Assembly (NCBI GenBank): GCA_012932295.1
Contig: JAAONU010000013.1
Span: 42,918,627 to 42,982,626 of the forward strand
Length of the DNA: 64,000 bases
Origin: Cyclina sinensis
Taxonomy: Eukaryota; Mollusca; Bivalvia; Venerida; Veneridae
Direction: 5' to 3'
Shown here: positions 50,727-61,834 of the stretch, in pieces
Position numbering within the stretch: the first letter of the stretch is position 1
Layout: each line of letters begins with the position of its first letter
Translations under genes and position numbers: made by a program
Notes under the pieces: generated by a model
The model's database searches: none
Seen by the model: the letters and a program-made list of their open reading frames with translations, nothing else
What the model was told of the DNA's origin: nothing

Positions 50727-50816
50727 CGTTTTTTCCTACCTCCCAGAACGAATTTTACGCATGTACATATTCGGCGTATAGGCAGCTACGCAACTGGGAA
50801 CTTCAGAATATCTGCT
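50727..50816. repeat. Unique ~90-bp module, first copy
   Basis: CGTTTTTTCCTACCTCCC, then AATTTTACGCATGTACATAT (50751) through TTCAGAATATCTG. It is repeated nearly identically at 51498-51586, an offset of 771 bp, and marks the end of each satellite module. No function recognised. Confidence 0.9.
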
Positions 50817-51415
50817 GTAACTGTTACTGCCAACTTCACGTTTTGCTTACTGCTACTACTGTTACTGCTACTGCTAACTTCACGTTTTGCTTACTGCTAC
50901 TGCTGTTATTGTTACTGCCAGCGTCACGTTTTACGTACTGCTACTGCTGTTACTGCCATCTTCACGTTTTGCTTACTGCTACTGCTGTTACTGTTACTGC
51001 CATCTTCACGTTTTGCTTACTGCTACTGCTGTTACTGTTACTGCCAACTTCACGTTTTGCTTACTGCTACTGCTGTTACTGTTACTGCCAACTTCACGTT
51101 TTGCTTACAGCTACTGCTGTTATTGTTACTGCCAACTTCACGTTTTGCTTACTGCTACTACTGTTACTGCTACTGCCAACTTCACGTTTTGTGTACTTCT
51201 TCTGCTGTTACTGCTACTGCTTACTTTATGTTTTGCTTACTGCTACTGCTGTTACTGCTACTGCTAGCTTCGCGTTTTCCCTACTGCTACTGCTGTTACT
51301 GTTACTGCCAGCTTCACATTTTGCTTACTCATACCGCTGTTACTGCTACAGCCAGCTTCACGTTTTCTTTACTGCTACTGTTGCGTACTGCTACTGCTCA
51401 CTTCCTATACATAAC
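50817..51415. repeat. 44-bp satellite, second block (about 13 units)
   Basis: The same 44-bp unit as the first block, with CACG landmarks from 50837 to 51359. The total of 522 bp is eleven 44-bp intervals plus one unit shortened to about 38 bp near 50950. The final units (TACTCATACCGCTG, then CTTTACTGCTACTGTTGCG) match the end of the first block, showing that a whole module was duplicated. Confidence 0.95.
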
Positions 51416-51586
51416 GTGAGCAGTAGTGGTAACAGCAGTAGCAGTACGCAAAACGTGAAGTTAGCAGTAGCAGTAACAGCAGTAGCTGTACACAAAACGT
51501 TTTTTCCTACCTCCCGGAACGAATTTTACGCATGTACATATTCGGCGTATAGGCAGCTACGCAACTGGGAACTTCAGAATATCTGA
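51416..51586. repeat. Inverted 44-bp units and unique module, second copy
   Basis: Inverted units (CAGTAGTGGTAACAGCAGTA onward) are followed by the second copy of the unique module, which differs from the first by very few bases (for example CCCGGAACG for CCCAGAACG). The recent age of the 771-bp duplication is inferred from this similarity. Confidence 0.9.
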
Positions 51587-51590
51587 ATTT

Positions 51591-52909
51591 CTCAAAACAT
51601 TTATACCTTGGTAGCAAAAGTTTGTATCTGGCGGCAACAAAGACTTCAAAAGTATTGGAAAGATAACATTGTATGATGTTTGGTAGTTAATTAACTGCAG
51701 AAATCAAAATCCAAAGAGGTGAATTTGCATTTCATTTCAGAATAACCGATTTGTAATGTAAAATTATTTGTTGTAAAATGATATAAAAAAATAATTCGTA
51801 GGAATAATCATATCAAAAGTGAAATTACAATCGACAGATAATGTACCGTGTTAACGCTTTGGAAATATCCTAATAAAAAATGAGTTCAAAGGACATTAAA
51901 CAAGTTCTTGTTTGCCAATATATGTTTTTTAGAGTTCATGTAGGTTTAAGAGGTTTTGCAGGATATTGTTTTAGAGTTTAGAAGCTTGCTTATAGATCAG
52001 CAGATGATATACGCATAAAGAGTATTGTATCAGAAGAAAACGTCATATCTCAAATGAAAACCTATAATGGACAGCGTTGAGTAAATGAGGCAAACTGATT
52101 TTTTCTTTATTTTATAGATATAACTATAATTTTTTTGTCTTCATTTAATGATATCTGTGATTTTTTGTCTTTATTTAAAGACATAAGAGTGTTAGTCCAT
52201 GTACAGTGCTTTCAAATGAACGGAAGAACGTCTTTGTACCAATTTTACTGTCTTTCAGAGAGGATTCCATTAAGAAAATTCTATCTCAGCGGTATACCAC
52301 GAATCTCTGTTTCCTGTAAAACAAAACATATTCTGTGATGATGATTTTTGTGTGTTACTGACACAGACAGGCATTAAGAAAGGCAATCATTTTCAAAAGA
52401 TAACTAAAGTAAAAAATGAAGTCTGTGGCATTAGTCAGCCCGAGACTTGCTAAACATCGGTCTTAACATAGATTTGCAGAGTGGCTTGCTTGTGGAGAGA
52501 GGACACATAGTACTTTAAAATTTACCTCTAATTACTGGAGAGTAGCCTGAATAAGCTCTATCAAATTGTGAATAAATTACTTCTTTAAAAAAAAGGCAAC
52601 TTTATGTAAAGTTACGTAAGAGACGTTTTGCTAAAATACGTTACGTTAAGTTTCGGCATGTAATGTCAAGTTTTGTTATCTTTACACAACGGAGGTAGTT
52701 TGACTACGCTTTACTTGACATACATGTATTAGTTTCTTTTTCATAAGATAGCTTATCTTTATTAGGCCAGATCTTCTACATGCTGTTGTGATGTCATTAC
52801 TGCTTCAGCTGCGAGTGAAACACGTCTGTACTGCGACTGAACAACATGTAATAAAGCTTACAATGGTTAAGCTTTCACTGTATGCTTGTGGTCATTTTGT
52901 TTTGGTTTC
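51591..52909. other. No gene recognised
   Basis: AT-rich noncoding DNA right of the composite satellite. ATTTTTTTGTCTTCATTTAA and GATTTTTTGTCTTTATTTAA near 52130-52180 form a short imperfect direct repeat. Confidence 0.5.
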
Positions 52910-53310
52910 TGTTAATATCCCACGATACAGTCAGACAAATATTCCAACAGAGTAAAAACTACGTTTTATCGGCTCACATCTAATAATTATCACATACTGA
53001 AGTATCCAAGAAAAAACATATCCTATGGGAGAAGAAACCACCAAACATAACGCAAAAAATGTCTTGTTTTGATATATCAGTTTTCTACAAATGCATTAGT
53101 AAAAACTGAGTGAAGAAGATATAATATGAGGATAGTTTACCCACGTTTCTTTTCTTCATTACAGTAGCTACGTTGACTCATGACTTTGAAAATATTATTC
53201 ACGGCATTTAACTATAAAAGAACATCATTTGAGAAACTGAACAGCATCAACCATGTCGCCTATGAAAACTCATTTACACATGGCATTCATTCACTCGTTT
53301 GTAGAATGGA
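52910..53310. repeat. Noncoding duplicate D7, copy 2
   Basis: ATATCAGTTTTCTACAAATG CATTAGTA ... GAAGATATAATATGAGGATA ... CTTCATTACAGTAG aligns with 38749-38850 at about 70-75%. Offset 14.3 kb, same orientation. Confidence 0.65.
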
Positions 53311-54694
53311 TTAATGAAAACACACATACAGTTTCTTTATACTTTCTCTCTTCAATAAAGTAAGAAAATGTTTTTGGTATAACACAAAGGGAAAGCATGA
53401 ATGAAAGCATAATACCTGCATTGCGTATAAAGAATGTGATGAATTCCAATGGTAAATCGGTATTGTATGTACGACAAAAGGATAATCATGTCAATTTGAC
53501 CGAAGTAAGGGCAACTTTTACTAAGTATGTCACTGTCCGCATTGTGCCTATCATACATTAAATAAAATCAGTAGGTACTGAGACCGTTGTTCTACAGATG
53601 ATGAAAACCTTACATAAATGCTGAATTTTGAAGGATCTTTCATCAATTGAAATTTCTCAGTTCAGACGGTCAGGCCATCTATTGTTTCAAAGAAGTTTAA
53701 TTGATAAACGAAAACAAGTTTCACCTTCGATCAAGCATCACCTGAACAATGAAAGACTTTATACAATGAGGACAAAATACATGTCAGTGAAGACTGTTTT
53801 AAAATGTGACTGGGTTAGATTTCGTCTTATCCTAACACATGCATTGTTTTTGTTTCTTTTTGTTTTCTTTTTCGTAAATATCCAAGGAAAGTTTGGGAGT
53901 TCATTTTTTCTACCCTTTTCGGTTTAATTAAATGTATTATATAAATTTCAGTATTTGCTGAAAAAGGTTGTACACGTGTGCGGCAATATTCACAATACAC
54001 GACGGCATGGCATTGATGTTTTGTCAGCCTGCATATTGAGAAGTATTTTTAAAAGCATGATCATATTAAAACAAACTAGGCGTCAAAGTGTCTGACTCAC
54101 CCAGAAATATAAATACAGGTTTGTTCTTCACCATTCCAGGTGCTTTCCAGAAATGATCGTGTTCTTCCGTCTAAGAAAATGGAATAAAACTGACAGTTGA
54201 AAGGAAAAAAAAACAAAGGTATTAGTTTTTGTAAATATACATTGTTTGGTTGAAGCCTTATCATAAAGATACTAATTTGTAAGAAGACTTTTGACTTCAA
54301 ATATCATAATTAAATTTCATGTTGTTTGGTTTCACAACCATTTTTAATGAGTGTTGAAAAATGCTTATCAGAAAAATAACTATATGAAAAAAAAACATAC
54401 TTGCATATTTGATATCATCATGTTTAACTAATTTCTGGGGATCGATCCGTTATATTTACAGTGTACAAAAAACATATTGATCAGATTTAAATTATAGGTG
54501 AAAGGAAAATATTTTAGAGCCTAAGCGTGAATGAATAGTCAAAAACAAATCTAAACAAAAGCTCTTCAGCTGTGCTTAGAAAGTCAAAAAGTAGTTTCGA
54601 AAAGTTGAGCAGTCATTTTAAAAAATGAAGAACACGATGAAGAGAGTTTTACAGAGGTCAATTTTCTGTGCTGATATGTTACACCAGCAAGGAC

Positions 54695-54880
54695 AATTGG
54701 CAGTGAGCTAAACTTAATGCCTTAATATTTCCTCATAAATCCGGCTCTACTAATAAGGTGTGAAAAGAAGAAATGTATAAAACATGTAAACAGATTATAA
54801 CGCATTAAAACCAACATTTGCAGAAAGCTTGAAATAAAATCGATACATTACAAGGTTCCATGTTTTGATGTCATAGAGAT
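54695..54880. repeat. Noncoding family D4, copy 3
   Basis: TCCTCATAAATCCGGCTCTA, then TAAGGTGTGAAAAGAAGAAA, TAACGCATTAAAACCAACAT, TTGCAGAAAG and AATCGATACATTACAAGG. The match to 47895-48030 is collinear and about 75-80% by eye. Confidence 0.75.
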
Positions 54881-55859
54881 ACATTTAACCATCAACTTAG
54901 CTTCTAAATGAACAAAATTTCTCAGTGAAGGAAGTGTATTCAAAAATATGGTTGTTATATAATGCCACTAGTCACATAATATATCGATAATGTGTCGTTT
55001 TATCTAGCATAACTATGTGTGTGATTTTGAATTGAAATAAAAACGTTCAAGGGCACTTTTCCCTCATTTTCTTTGACCTAATATATATAATCGGCAAAGT
55101 TGTTTTACTATAAAAAGCATTTTTGTTGAAAATTTCCAGTTCAGTATCAAAATTGACAAAATGACTTTATGTTTGCAATAAGTAAAATCAGTTTCAAAAG
55201 ATGGCCCTCTGATAATCTGTGTGTGCCATTTTTGCCATATTGCTTGCATTCTCTGTTTGGACAAAATGACAGTTTTGTAACACACATTTTTTTTCTAGGA
55301 AGCATTCTCGCTTTATTTCGGTTTTCTTTTGCAGCATAATAATGGTGTGCACTGCGATTGTCTGGTTTCATTTTTTTGACTTTCCTTTTAGAAAAAAAAA
55401 GGAAAATTAATTGGAATTCGTTAGTGTGTAAACATAAAATACGCGCCAGTATTACTGAGTAGTATTAATTTGACCCACATGTTTTAGTGAAATAAAATAA
55501 TAAAAATTCACACGAGAAAAGAAAAATTGTTCCGTTTAGTAAGTAGAACGGGAAGTATTAAATCATATACAATGTCGATAATAGATAATAATCTAGTGAT
55601 CCAAACTTGAAGGTTAACTTTCCGGTACTAAAGTCTTCAAGGCAGAGGTCAAAGCTATCTATACATAAAGCAAACAAATTGAAAGGCTTAAACAAACGCT
55701 TTAAAAAATGACGTTTAGTTGTTCCTGAAATATTTTGATGAAACGTAATTCAAGTGTACAGTGACAATAAAATTGGTACGGAATAACAATGATTTATTTC
55801 TAAAGTTTACATAATATGATTCGATTCCGTTCAGTTCAATACAAAGACATTCTTTCAGT

Positions 55860-56010
55860 ATTTGTTTCCTGCAATAAATCGTTTACAGGAAATCTCTTCA
55901 ACAAAGAGGAAAGTAATTGCTATTCTTAAAGTAAAATGGTTATTAATACGCCGAAGGTTTCTCGCCTTCAACCTGACTTCACAGCCGATATCGTGATGTT
56001 GGTCCGTAAA
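55860..56010. repeat. Noncoding family D6, copy 3
   Basis: AGTAATTGCTATTCTTAAAG TAAAAT ... TACGCCGAAGGTTTCTCGCC TTCAACCTGACT ... TCGTGATGTT. The match with copy 2 is the clearest of the three. Confidence 0.65.
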
Positions 56011-59000
56011 TCACAAATCTATAGCTCTCTTTGCATAAATCGTTTTAAAGTTGAGAAAAGTTTTGAATGAAGAATTTTATTTTCCCCCTTTGAGACTGTA
56101 ACGGGAAAAAAGCCCAAAAATACATGGCTCGTATCTCCTTTATTTATCTATTTTTATTTATATATTTATATTTTTATTTTTATTTTTTTTTGCAAATACG
56201 AGATTTACAAAATAGCATTGACGAAAAAGGCTTGGTGTACAACATTGGTGAATGTTGTTTAACATACTGTGACGGGCTGAGAGCAGTTGGTCAATTTGTA
56301 TGAGTGTATCGGCCATTTGCATTTATTTATATGACTTGAAATTAAGATGTTTTTGCTAACACGAGGTAACAGTAGCCTTTTTTGTCTCTTAATCGTGTCA
56401 AGGCAAGTTAAGAAAAAAAAAACGTTTATCTTGTGATAAATAAAAGTTTCTTAATACTTAGATAGGCAAATATAAAAATATCGGTAGTTTAAAATTGTCA
56501 GAAAATACGCATCAGATATATAAAAACACTACAGGAACCTTTCATCCAAACTAATAATGATACTGCAAGAAATATTTACTAGTTCTTACATTTTCTAGGA
56601 TTGGCTTCGGTAAATGGATGATAGAATCGAAATATCAAGCTTAAAATTGATTGTCTTTCAGTGATTCTGTCGGTCGGTCATTTAGTTGGTCGGTCATCCA
56701 ATCTGCTTCTTGACATTACTGATTCAAAACATACTTATTAAGAGATAATGAATTGTGGTACACAAAAGGTTACTTTTTAATTTGAAAATGACTTTAAAAA
56801 TCTTTTTTTTTTTCAAATTACTTAGACTATAATGTAATAGGACTGAAAGAATAAAGAAGGAAGCAAACAGACGACAGCCAGTAAGAATAAATATATTGAT
56901 TGGACCATTTTAAAATGCTGAAACAGAACACGTAATGTCGAGTGAATAATTTATGAGCCAGGCTTAGTCAAGGCGTTTTATTTGTCGTCATTTGATAGCA
57001 AAGGTTTAACAATTGCATATTTTAAACGGTTTCTTCAAAGTAATCTTTCACTGATCGATAAAATTGTAAAACAAAAACGAAAACAAAGGAAATGCCAGAA
57101 AAAAAAAACATTTCACGAATTGATGTGGGCATGTTTTAGATATTATTGCAGTAACGTAACTTTTAGGAGCCAATGAAATAAAAAACACACTCTCCGTTAA
57201 ATCCGGATATTCTCAATTTATAAAACTGAAACGCCAGGATTTACACTATCTTCATCAAAGTATCCATAACACGTTATCCTTGACATTAAGACACGAATCG
57301 GCAATAACAGTGTCATGCTAAACTGACAAATTCTTTTATTTGTGATTGTTAAAGAATCTTTTTTTGTGGATGCCCTTGTTTAACTGCTTCTATGTTCTCT
57401 AATTCTGTCGCTGCTACTTATACAACGATTATACAGACATATATGCAGCAAAAACTATGTATAGTCAAGCTACTACCGCCACTGTTACAACACTAACTTC
57501 TGTTTTATACTACTGCTGCTAATTTAAAGTTAGTGTCTTGAAATAAGTGAACAGTCACCTATCTCCTTTTATCTCTTTATCAACACGATACAAAGCGACT
57601 GTGTATATAGATTCACGATTCATTATTTTTATCTCGAGCTAAACAGCGGGTAGGGTCTTACAAACAATTAAAATAAACAAATTTAATTTAAATATTAATA
57701 AAACTTAAGGACATTAAAATAGTTTATTGGTTTTCAGTCCTTAAAGGATAAATTAAGATCCATCAGGGGCTGCATGTATTTGAAAGTGTTTGAAGTGTTA
57801 ATGTAATTTATAGCGTCAATACTATATATTGCATATTCTGACCTGCAGTACAGAAATCGCCTTCGCAGTGGTCTCCCCTGTACTCTCACTCAAGCACTTT
57901 TTCAGTTATAACACAATAGTTCTAAATTTGTTACAGATATTATTTCTTGTTAGTTGTGTGAAATAAAACTCAAGATATATGGAGGTAATGGAATTGCAAA
58001 AAAGAGAAATAAACTTGGAAAATGTTAATTATAACAGTTGTCACGTGACCTGCCCTGTGGCAATATTTACTGTACTGCAAATGGTTTAGCAGAAAAGCTG
58101 TAGTATGCAGCAACAGCTGTAACGATTGTGCCGTGTAGTAATTACAGTTGAAATCATAGTAACAGTAGTAAAATGTCAGACATTATATCAGTAATAGTGT
58201 CAACAACAACAAACCAAATAAGTCAAGACTTAATAGTCACAGACGTAGTCACAGCAAATTTAACACATTCCAAGTACAAACAAAGAACAAGGCTTCGATA
58301 ACGATATAAATTTGTAGATAAATAACAAGTCCATGAGTGAATGAACCTCTGTAGTAATAAATCAGAACGTACGTGCGTACGTTCGTATGTAAGTAGGTAA
58401 TGAATGAATGATTGAATGAAAGGGCGGACAGATGGACAGATAAATCAATATGAAAAAAAAAATCAGTTAGCTAACATTGCATTTAGATTATAATCAAGAG
58501 CGACAGCTTCCGCTGCAAAATATTTTCCAAAGTTTCACAGAAAAAAAAACATAGAAATAATTTCCGTTTAGCATAGGGCAGAGCGGCTGAGTTTTCAATA
58601 AAGAAAATAATCTATGTATAATCTTCGACAATATATGAGCTCTGTAGACTGAGCAGCCATTAAATCTCACGAAATACCTCCTTGATGCCGTTTACCTTTC
58701 AGATGCAAATCTATATTTCGTTTACACTGCAACAAATGTGTATAAACTTGTGAAAAGTTCTGATTTTTTTAGATCTTCACATGAAAATGAGTAAGGAAGT
58801 GTTAAGACACAAATATTGTATTTGCTTATGCTATCTGACACAGTTTTCATATTTCAAAATGCGATATATGTGTCACAATACATGAAACTGTGGTGTATAA
58901 TTATGTAAACAAACTGTACTAAATAAGTAATAGAGCAATTTGGATCACTAGAATATCATGGATTTTGTAAATATTTTTCTCTAAAAAAATAAATAATTCA

Positions 59001-60367
59001 AATGTAATCAGAGTACAGTAACTGGAATCTGGATAATATGTGATGATTTATTATTCAAGTCTGACGTCAAGGTATGTCTGTATGTATCATGAACTTGTGT
59101 CTGAAACAGATGGTTTCTAGTTTACGATAAAATATTGATTCATGTTTATAATTGAAAATATTACTACAGATAAAGTATGTTTATATAGTCATATATGTTG
59201 TTCCAATTATTTATGCTGATTCTAATCTGGTATATATGTATATATTTTTTTTAATTTTAACATACATTTTGGTTTTGTACATTCAAGATCCTGATACACC
59301 CAAGTTTATAAGTAGGAGAGTGTCTTTATGCCTAGAAATATAACTTCTTTTATAACGTGTAAGTCTTTTATTTCTATTTCAGATACACTCAGCACACAAG
59401 ATCTACAGACAATCTGTTTGAACTGAAACAAAACATCAAATGGAAATATTAAATACTTATTATACATGTATAAAGAGGCGATGAAACCTGAAAGAAGGGT
59501 TAGTGCTATGTAACACAGACTATAAGAAGTTCCATGCTTGCGTTCGAATCAACTAATGCCATTAAACTTAGAGTATTTAAACCGTGACACACATTGTCCT
59601 CGATATTTACCGTTTTATTCTTTTTATTTTGGAACTACAGACATTTTCTGCGACAAAGCAGGACTAGTTACAGAAGTTCAACTACACACAGCGAAAAGAG
59701 AGACGAAAAAGAGTGTATGTAAATAACAGAGGTCATGCGATTATAATTACTTTAAATATATGAGAACAATAAACTGAGAACATGAGAAAATATTTACATG
59801 TATTAAGATAAACAGCTAAATAAACTTCACGAAACAGACTTTATAATTACTAACAATAAACCGGGGATTTTTATTAAACAGTTATTTTCAAGAGAGACAT
59901 TTACAAGAAAAGTGGATTATTAGTTGTCGCTCAAATTGTATTTAATGAACACAATATGGCAGACGTACTTTTTAAGGAAATAAGTTGTTTAAACCACTCT
60001 CAAATAACAGTGCAAAATTATATCTTAATTGAAAATACTTGCGTCGCATTTACACATAACGGAATTTCACAGCACGAACGACAGCAATTCTCCTGAAACT
60101 TCGCGCAATTAGAGAAAGCTTTTCTCCAATTCCCTTTGCTGTGAAATTTTATACAAGATTGTTTGTCGACTGCAGAGCAGATGAAGTACATTTAAAGTAG
60201 GGTTCTTAAAATCAAAGGAATTATGCTTGAAAATAGAACAATTACTTTGCCTTGTTTTGAAAACCAGCATTTTCGGTCAAAGTGATTAAATGTAGATCTA
60301 ACACATAAATAGTTTACTACTTGGGAGGTGAATTTAGAGTGTTTTCGAAATTATTAGATTGATACCG
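56011..60367. other. Upstream region of the receptor exon; no gene recognised
   Basis: AT-rich, with a T/A low-complexity patch at 56140-56190 and a near-palindrome GAACGTACGTGCGTACGTTC at 58365-58384. The promoter and any 5' untranslated exons of the receptor should lie here or further left, but I could not identify a TATA box, initiator or CpG-rich stretch with confidence. Confidence 0.5.
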
Positions 60368-60421
60368 ATGGATTTACGAGCATTTTTACGGCGCCAGACA
60401 AAATGCTTTGGGCACTTCTAG
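60368..60421 (+). promoter_or_regulatory. Upstream ORF 1 in the putative 5' leader of the receptor
   Basis: An ATG at 60368 opens a 17-codon frame (MDLRAFLRRQTKCFGHF) closed by TAG at 60419-60421, 29 bases before the receptor ATG. If transcription starts upstream of this point and the leader is not spliced away, it could lower or condition receptor translation. The transcription start is unknown, so relevance is inferred. Confidence 0.35.
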
Positions 60422-60438
60422 GTAAACGTGGAAAATAA
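60403..60438 (+). promoter_or_regulatory. Upstream ORF 2, in frame with the receptor but terminated
   Basis: An ATG at 60403 is in the same frame as the receptor start but runs into TAA at 60436-60438 after 11 codons. It overlaps upstream ORF 1 in another frame. Its stop codon also supports 60451 as the true receptor start, because no longer in-frame N-terminus is possible without splicing. Confidence 0.35.
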
Positions 60439-60450
60439 ACAGGAATAATT

Positions 60451-61828
60451 ATGTTTAAATTTACTAAATGGAATCCGTCGAACTATTTATTCCAAATTTT
60501 CATCACTGCCATATTGCTCCTTGGAAAAAGAATATCATTGGCAAGTACCAATTTAAGTGCGCCCGCACCTATATCAGCTTCTATCGAGGGAGACGTTATG
60601 TTAGGTGGACTCTTTCCCGTCCACCAGAAAGGTGAGAGTGACGCCCCTTGTGGCATAATTAATGCCGATAGGGGTATCCAACGCGTGGAGGCAATGCTGT
60701 TCACTCTCGACAGAATAAACGAAGATAATAGTATTTTGCCAGGAATCAAACTAGGAGCGACAATTTTTGACACTTGTGCAAGAGGTACATACGCCCTAGA
60801 GCAGTCTCTGGAATATATCCGGGCTTCTTTTTCTTCGCTAGATGCGTCTGAATTTGTTTGCAGCGACGGCTCTGAAGCGGAAGCCAAGTTTGAGCCGAAA
60901 ACTGTGGCCGCTGTTATAGGTGGTTCATACAGTTCTGTCTCAATTCAGGTTGCTAATCTATTACGTTTATTCAAAATTCCACAAATTAGTTACGCCTCGA
61001 CAAGTGCTCAGCTTAGTGATAAAACTAGGTACGAGTATTTTGCCAGGACAGTTCCTCCCGACAATTATCAGGCTTTGGCAATGGTCGACATTGTTCAGTT
61101 CTTTAACTGGACATACGTGTCCACTGTAGCCTCGGAGGGTGAATATGGTGTTTCGGGTATCGAATACTTCCAGCAAGAAGCAAGAGCTAGAAATATATGC
61201 CTCGCTGAGACAATTAAGATTTCCAGCGATCCAACGCACGACGAATATTACCAAGTAATTGAAAAGCTCTTAAAGAAAAATAATGCTAAAGTTGTGATTC
61301 TTTTTCTCCGGGAGGAGGACGCGAAGGGTGTTCTAGATGCAGCTTCGCGTAAAAACATTTCAGGAAAATTCACGTGGATCGCTGCAGACGGTTGGGGTAC
61401 CCAGCAATCTCCTGTTAAACACAACGAATTAGCCGCGGAGGGCGCACTTACAATAATTCTTCAGGCCACGCACATTCCAGAATTTGATGAATATTTCTTA
61501 AAATTAAATCCTCAGTACAACAAAAGGAATCCATGGTTTAGAGAATATTGGGAAACAATACATAACTGTCGTTTTGCTGATAAAGTCGACCCTAAAATTA
61601 GTGAACCTGTAAATTATTGCACAGGATATGAGGTGCTGTCAAGGTCAAAATATCGACAGGAATCCAAAGTCCAGTTCATATATGATGCTGTGTATGCTAT
61701 AGCACATTCCATTGACGATATGCGGCAGGACCTCTGCAAATCGAATGCTCGAGGAAAAGAATGTCACGCCCTAAACAAGATTGACGGAGAACTTTTGAAA
61801 CAGTATATACTCGATACGAAATTTGACG
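60451..61828 (+). CDS. GRM3-like: Metabotropic glutamate receptor, group II-like: 5' coding exon (signal peptide and glutamate-binding domain; partial gene)
   Basis: This exon encodes 459 codons plus one base of a class C GPCR that senses extracellular glutamate at the neuronal surface. Residues 11-25 form a hydrophobic signal-peptide core. The Venus-flytrap domain starts at about residue 46 (EGDVMLGGLFPVHQKGE). By alignment from memory with mammalian mGluR1/3, the ligand contacts are present: R74 and R78 (RGIQR), S161, A182/S183/T184 (YASTS), D204 (VPPD), Y232, R287, D313 (ADGWG), Q318 and K406 (QESK). R74, R287 and Q318 are the group II pattern (vertebrate mGluR2/3, insect mGluRA). Cysteines C67/C109, C373/C390 and C429/C438 fit the family disulfides, C137 fits the inter-subunit bridge, and C250 should pair with the cysteine-rich domain encoded downstream. 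N-glycosylation sequons are at N34, N219 and N302. The ATG has A at -3 and an in-frame TAA at 60436-60438. The reading frame stops eight bases beyond the donor, so the exon ends at GTAAGT in phase 1. About half of a normal ~850-950-residue receptor is encoded here. The family is certain; the group assignment is strong. Confidence 0.97.
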
Positions 61829-61834
61829 GTAAGT
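61829..61834 (+). other. 5' splice donor of the receptor exon
   Basis: GTAAGT follows ...TTT GAC G, giving a phase 1 junction. Homology to the receptor family ends here: the translation reads through the donor to an in-frame TAA within three codons, whereas receptors of this family continue for several hundred residues. The hexamer matches the metazoan donor consensus. Confidence 0.9.

Noticed and set aside
50684..51586. 300-codon leucine/cysteine/tyrosine-rich frame and several overlapping shorter ones
   Set aside because: All three + frames are open across the 44-bp satellite and each frame cycles through the same peptides; this is repeat translation.
53628..53927. 99-codon frame with a hydrophobic C-terminal stretch
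   Set aside because: The hydrophobic part comes from a T-rich tract; no family, no splice signals and no partner copy.
58365..58384. GAACGTACGTGCGTACGTTC palindrome as a regulatory site
   Set aside because: It is a short GTAC simple-repeat palindrome with no supporting context.
60483..60887. 134-codon minus-strand frame, and other frames at 60920-61254
   Set aside because: Shadows of the receptor exon; the + strand frame has full family homology.
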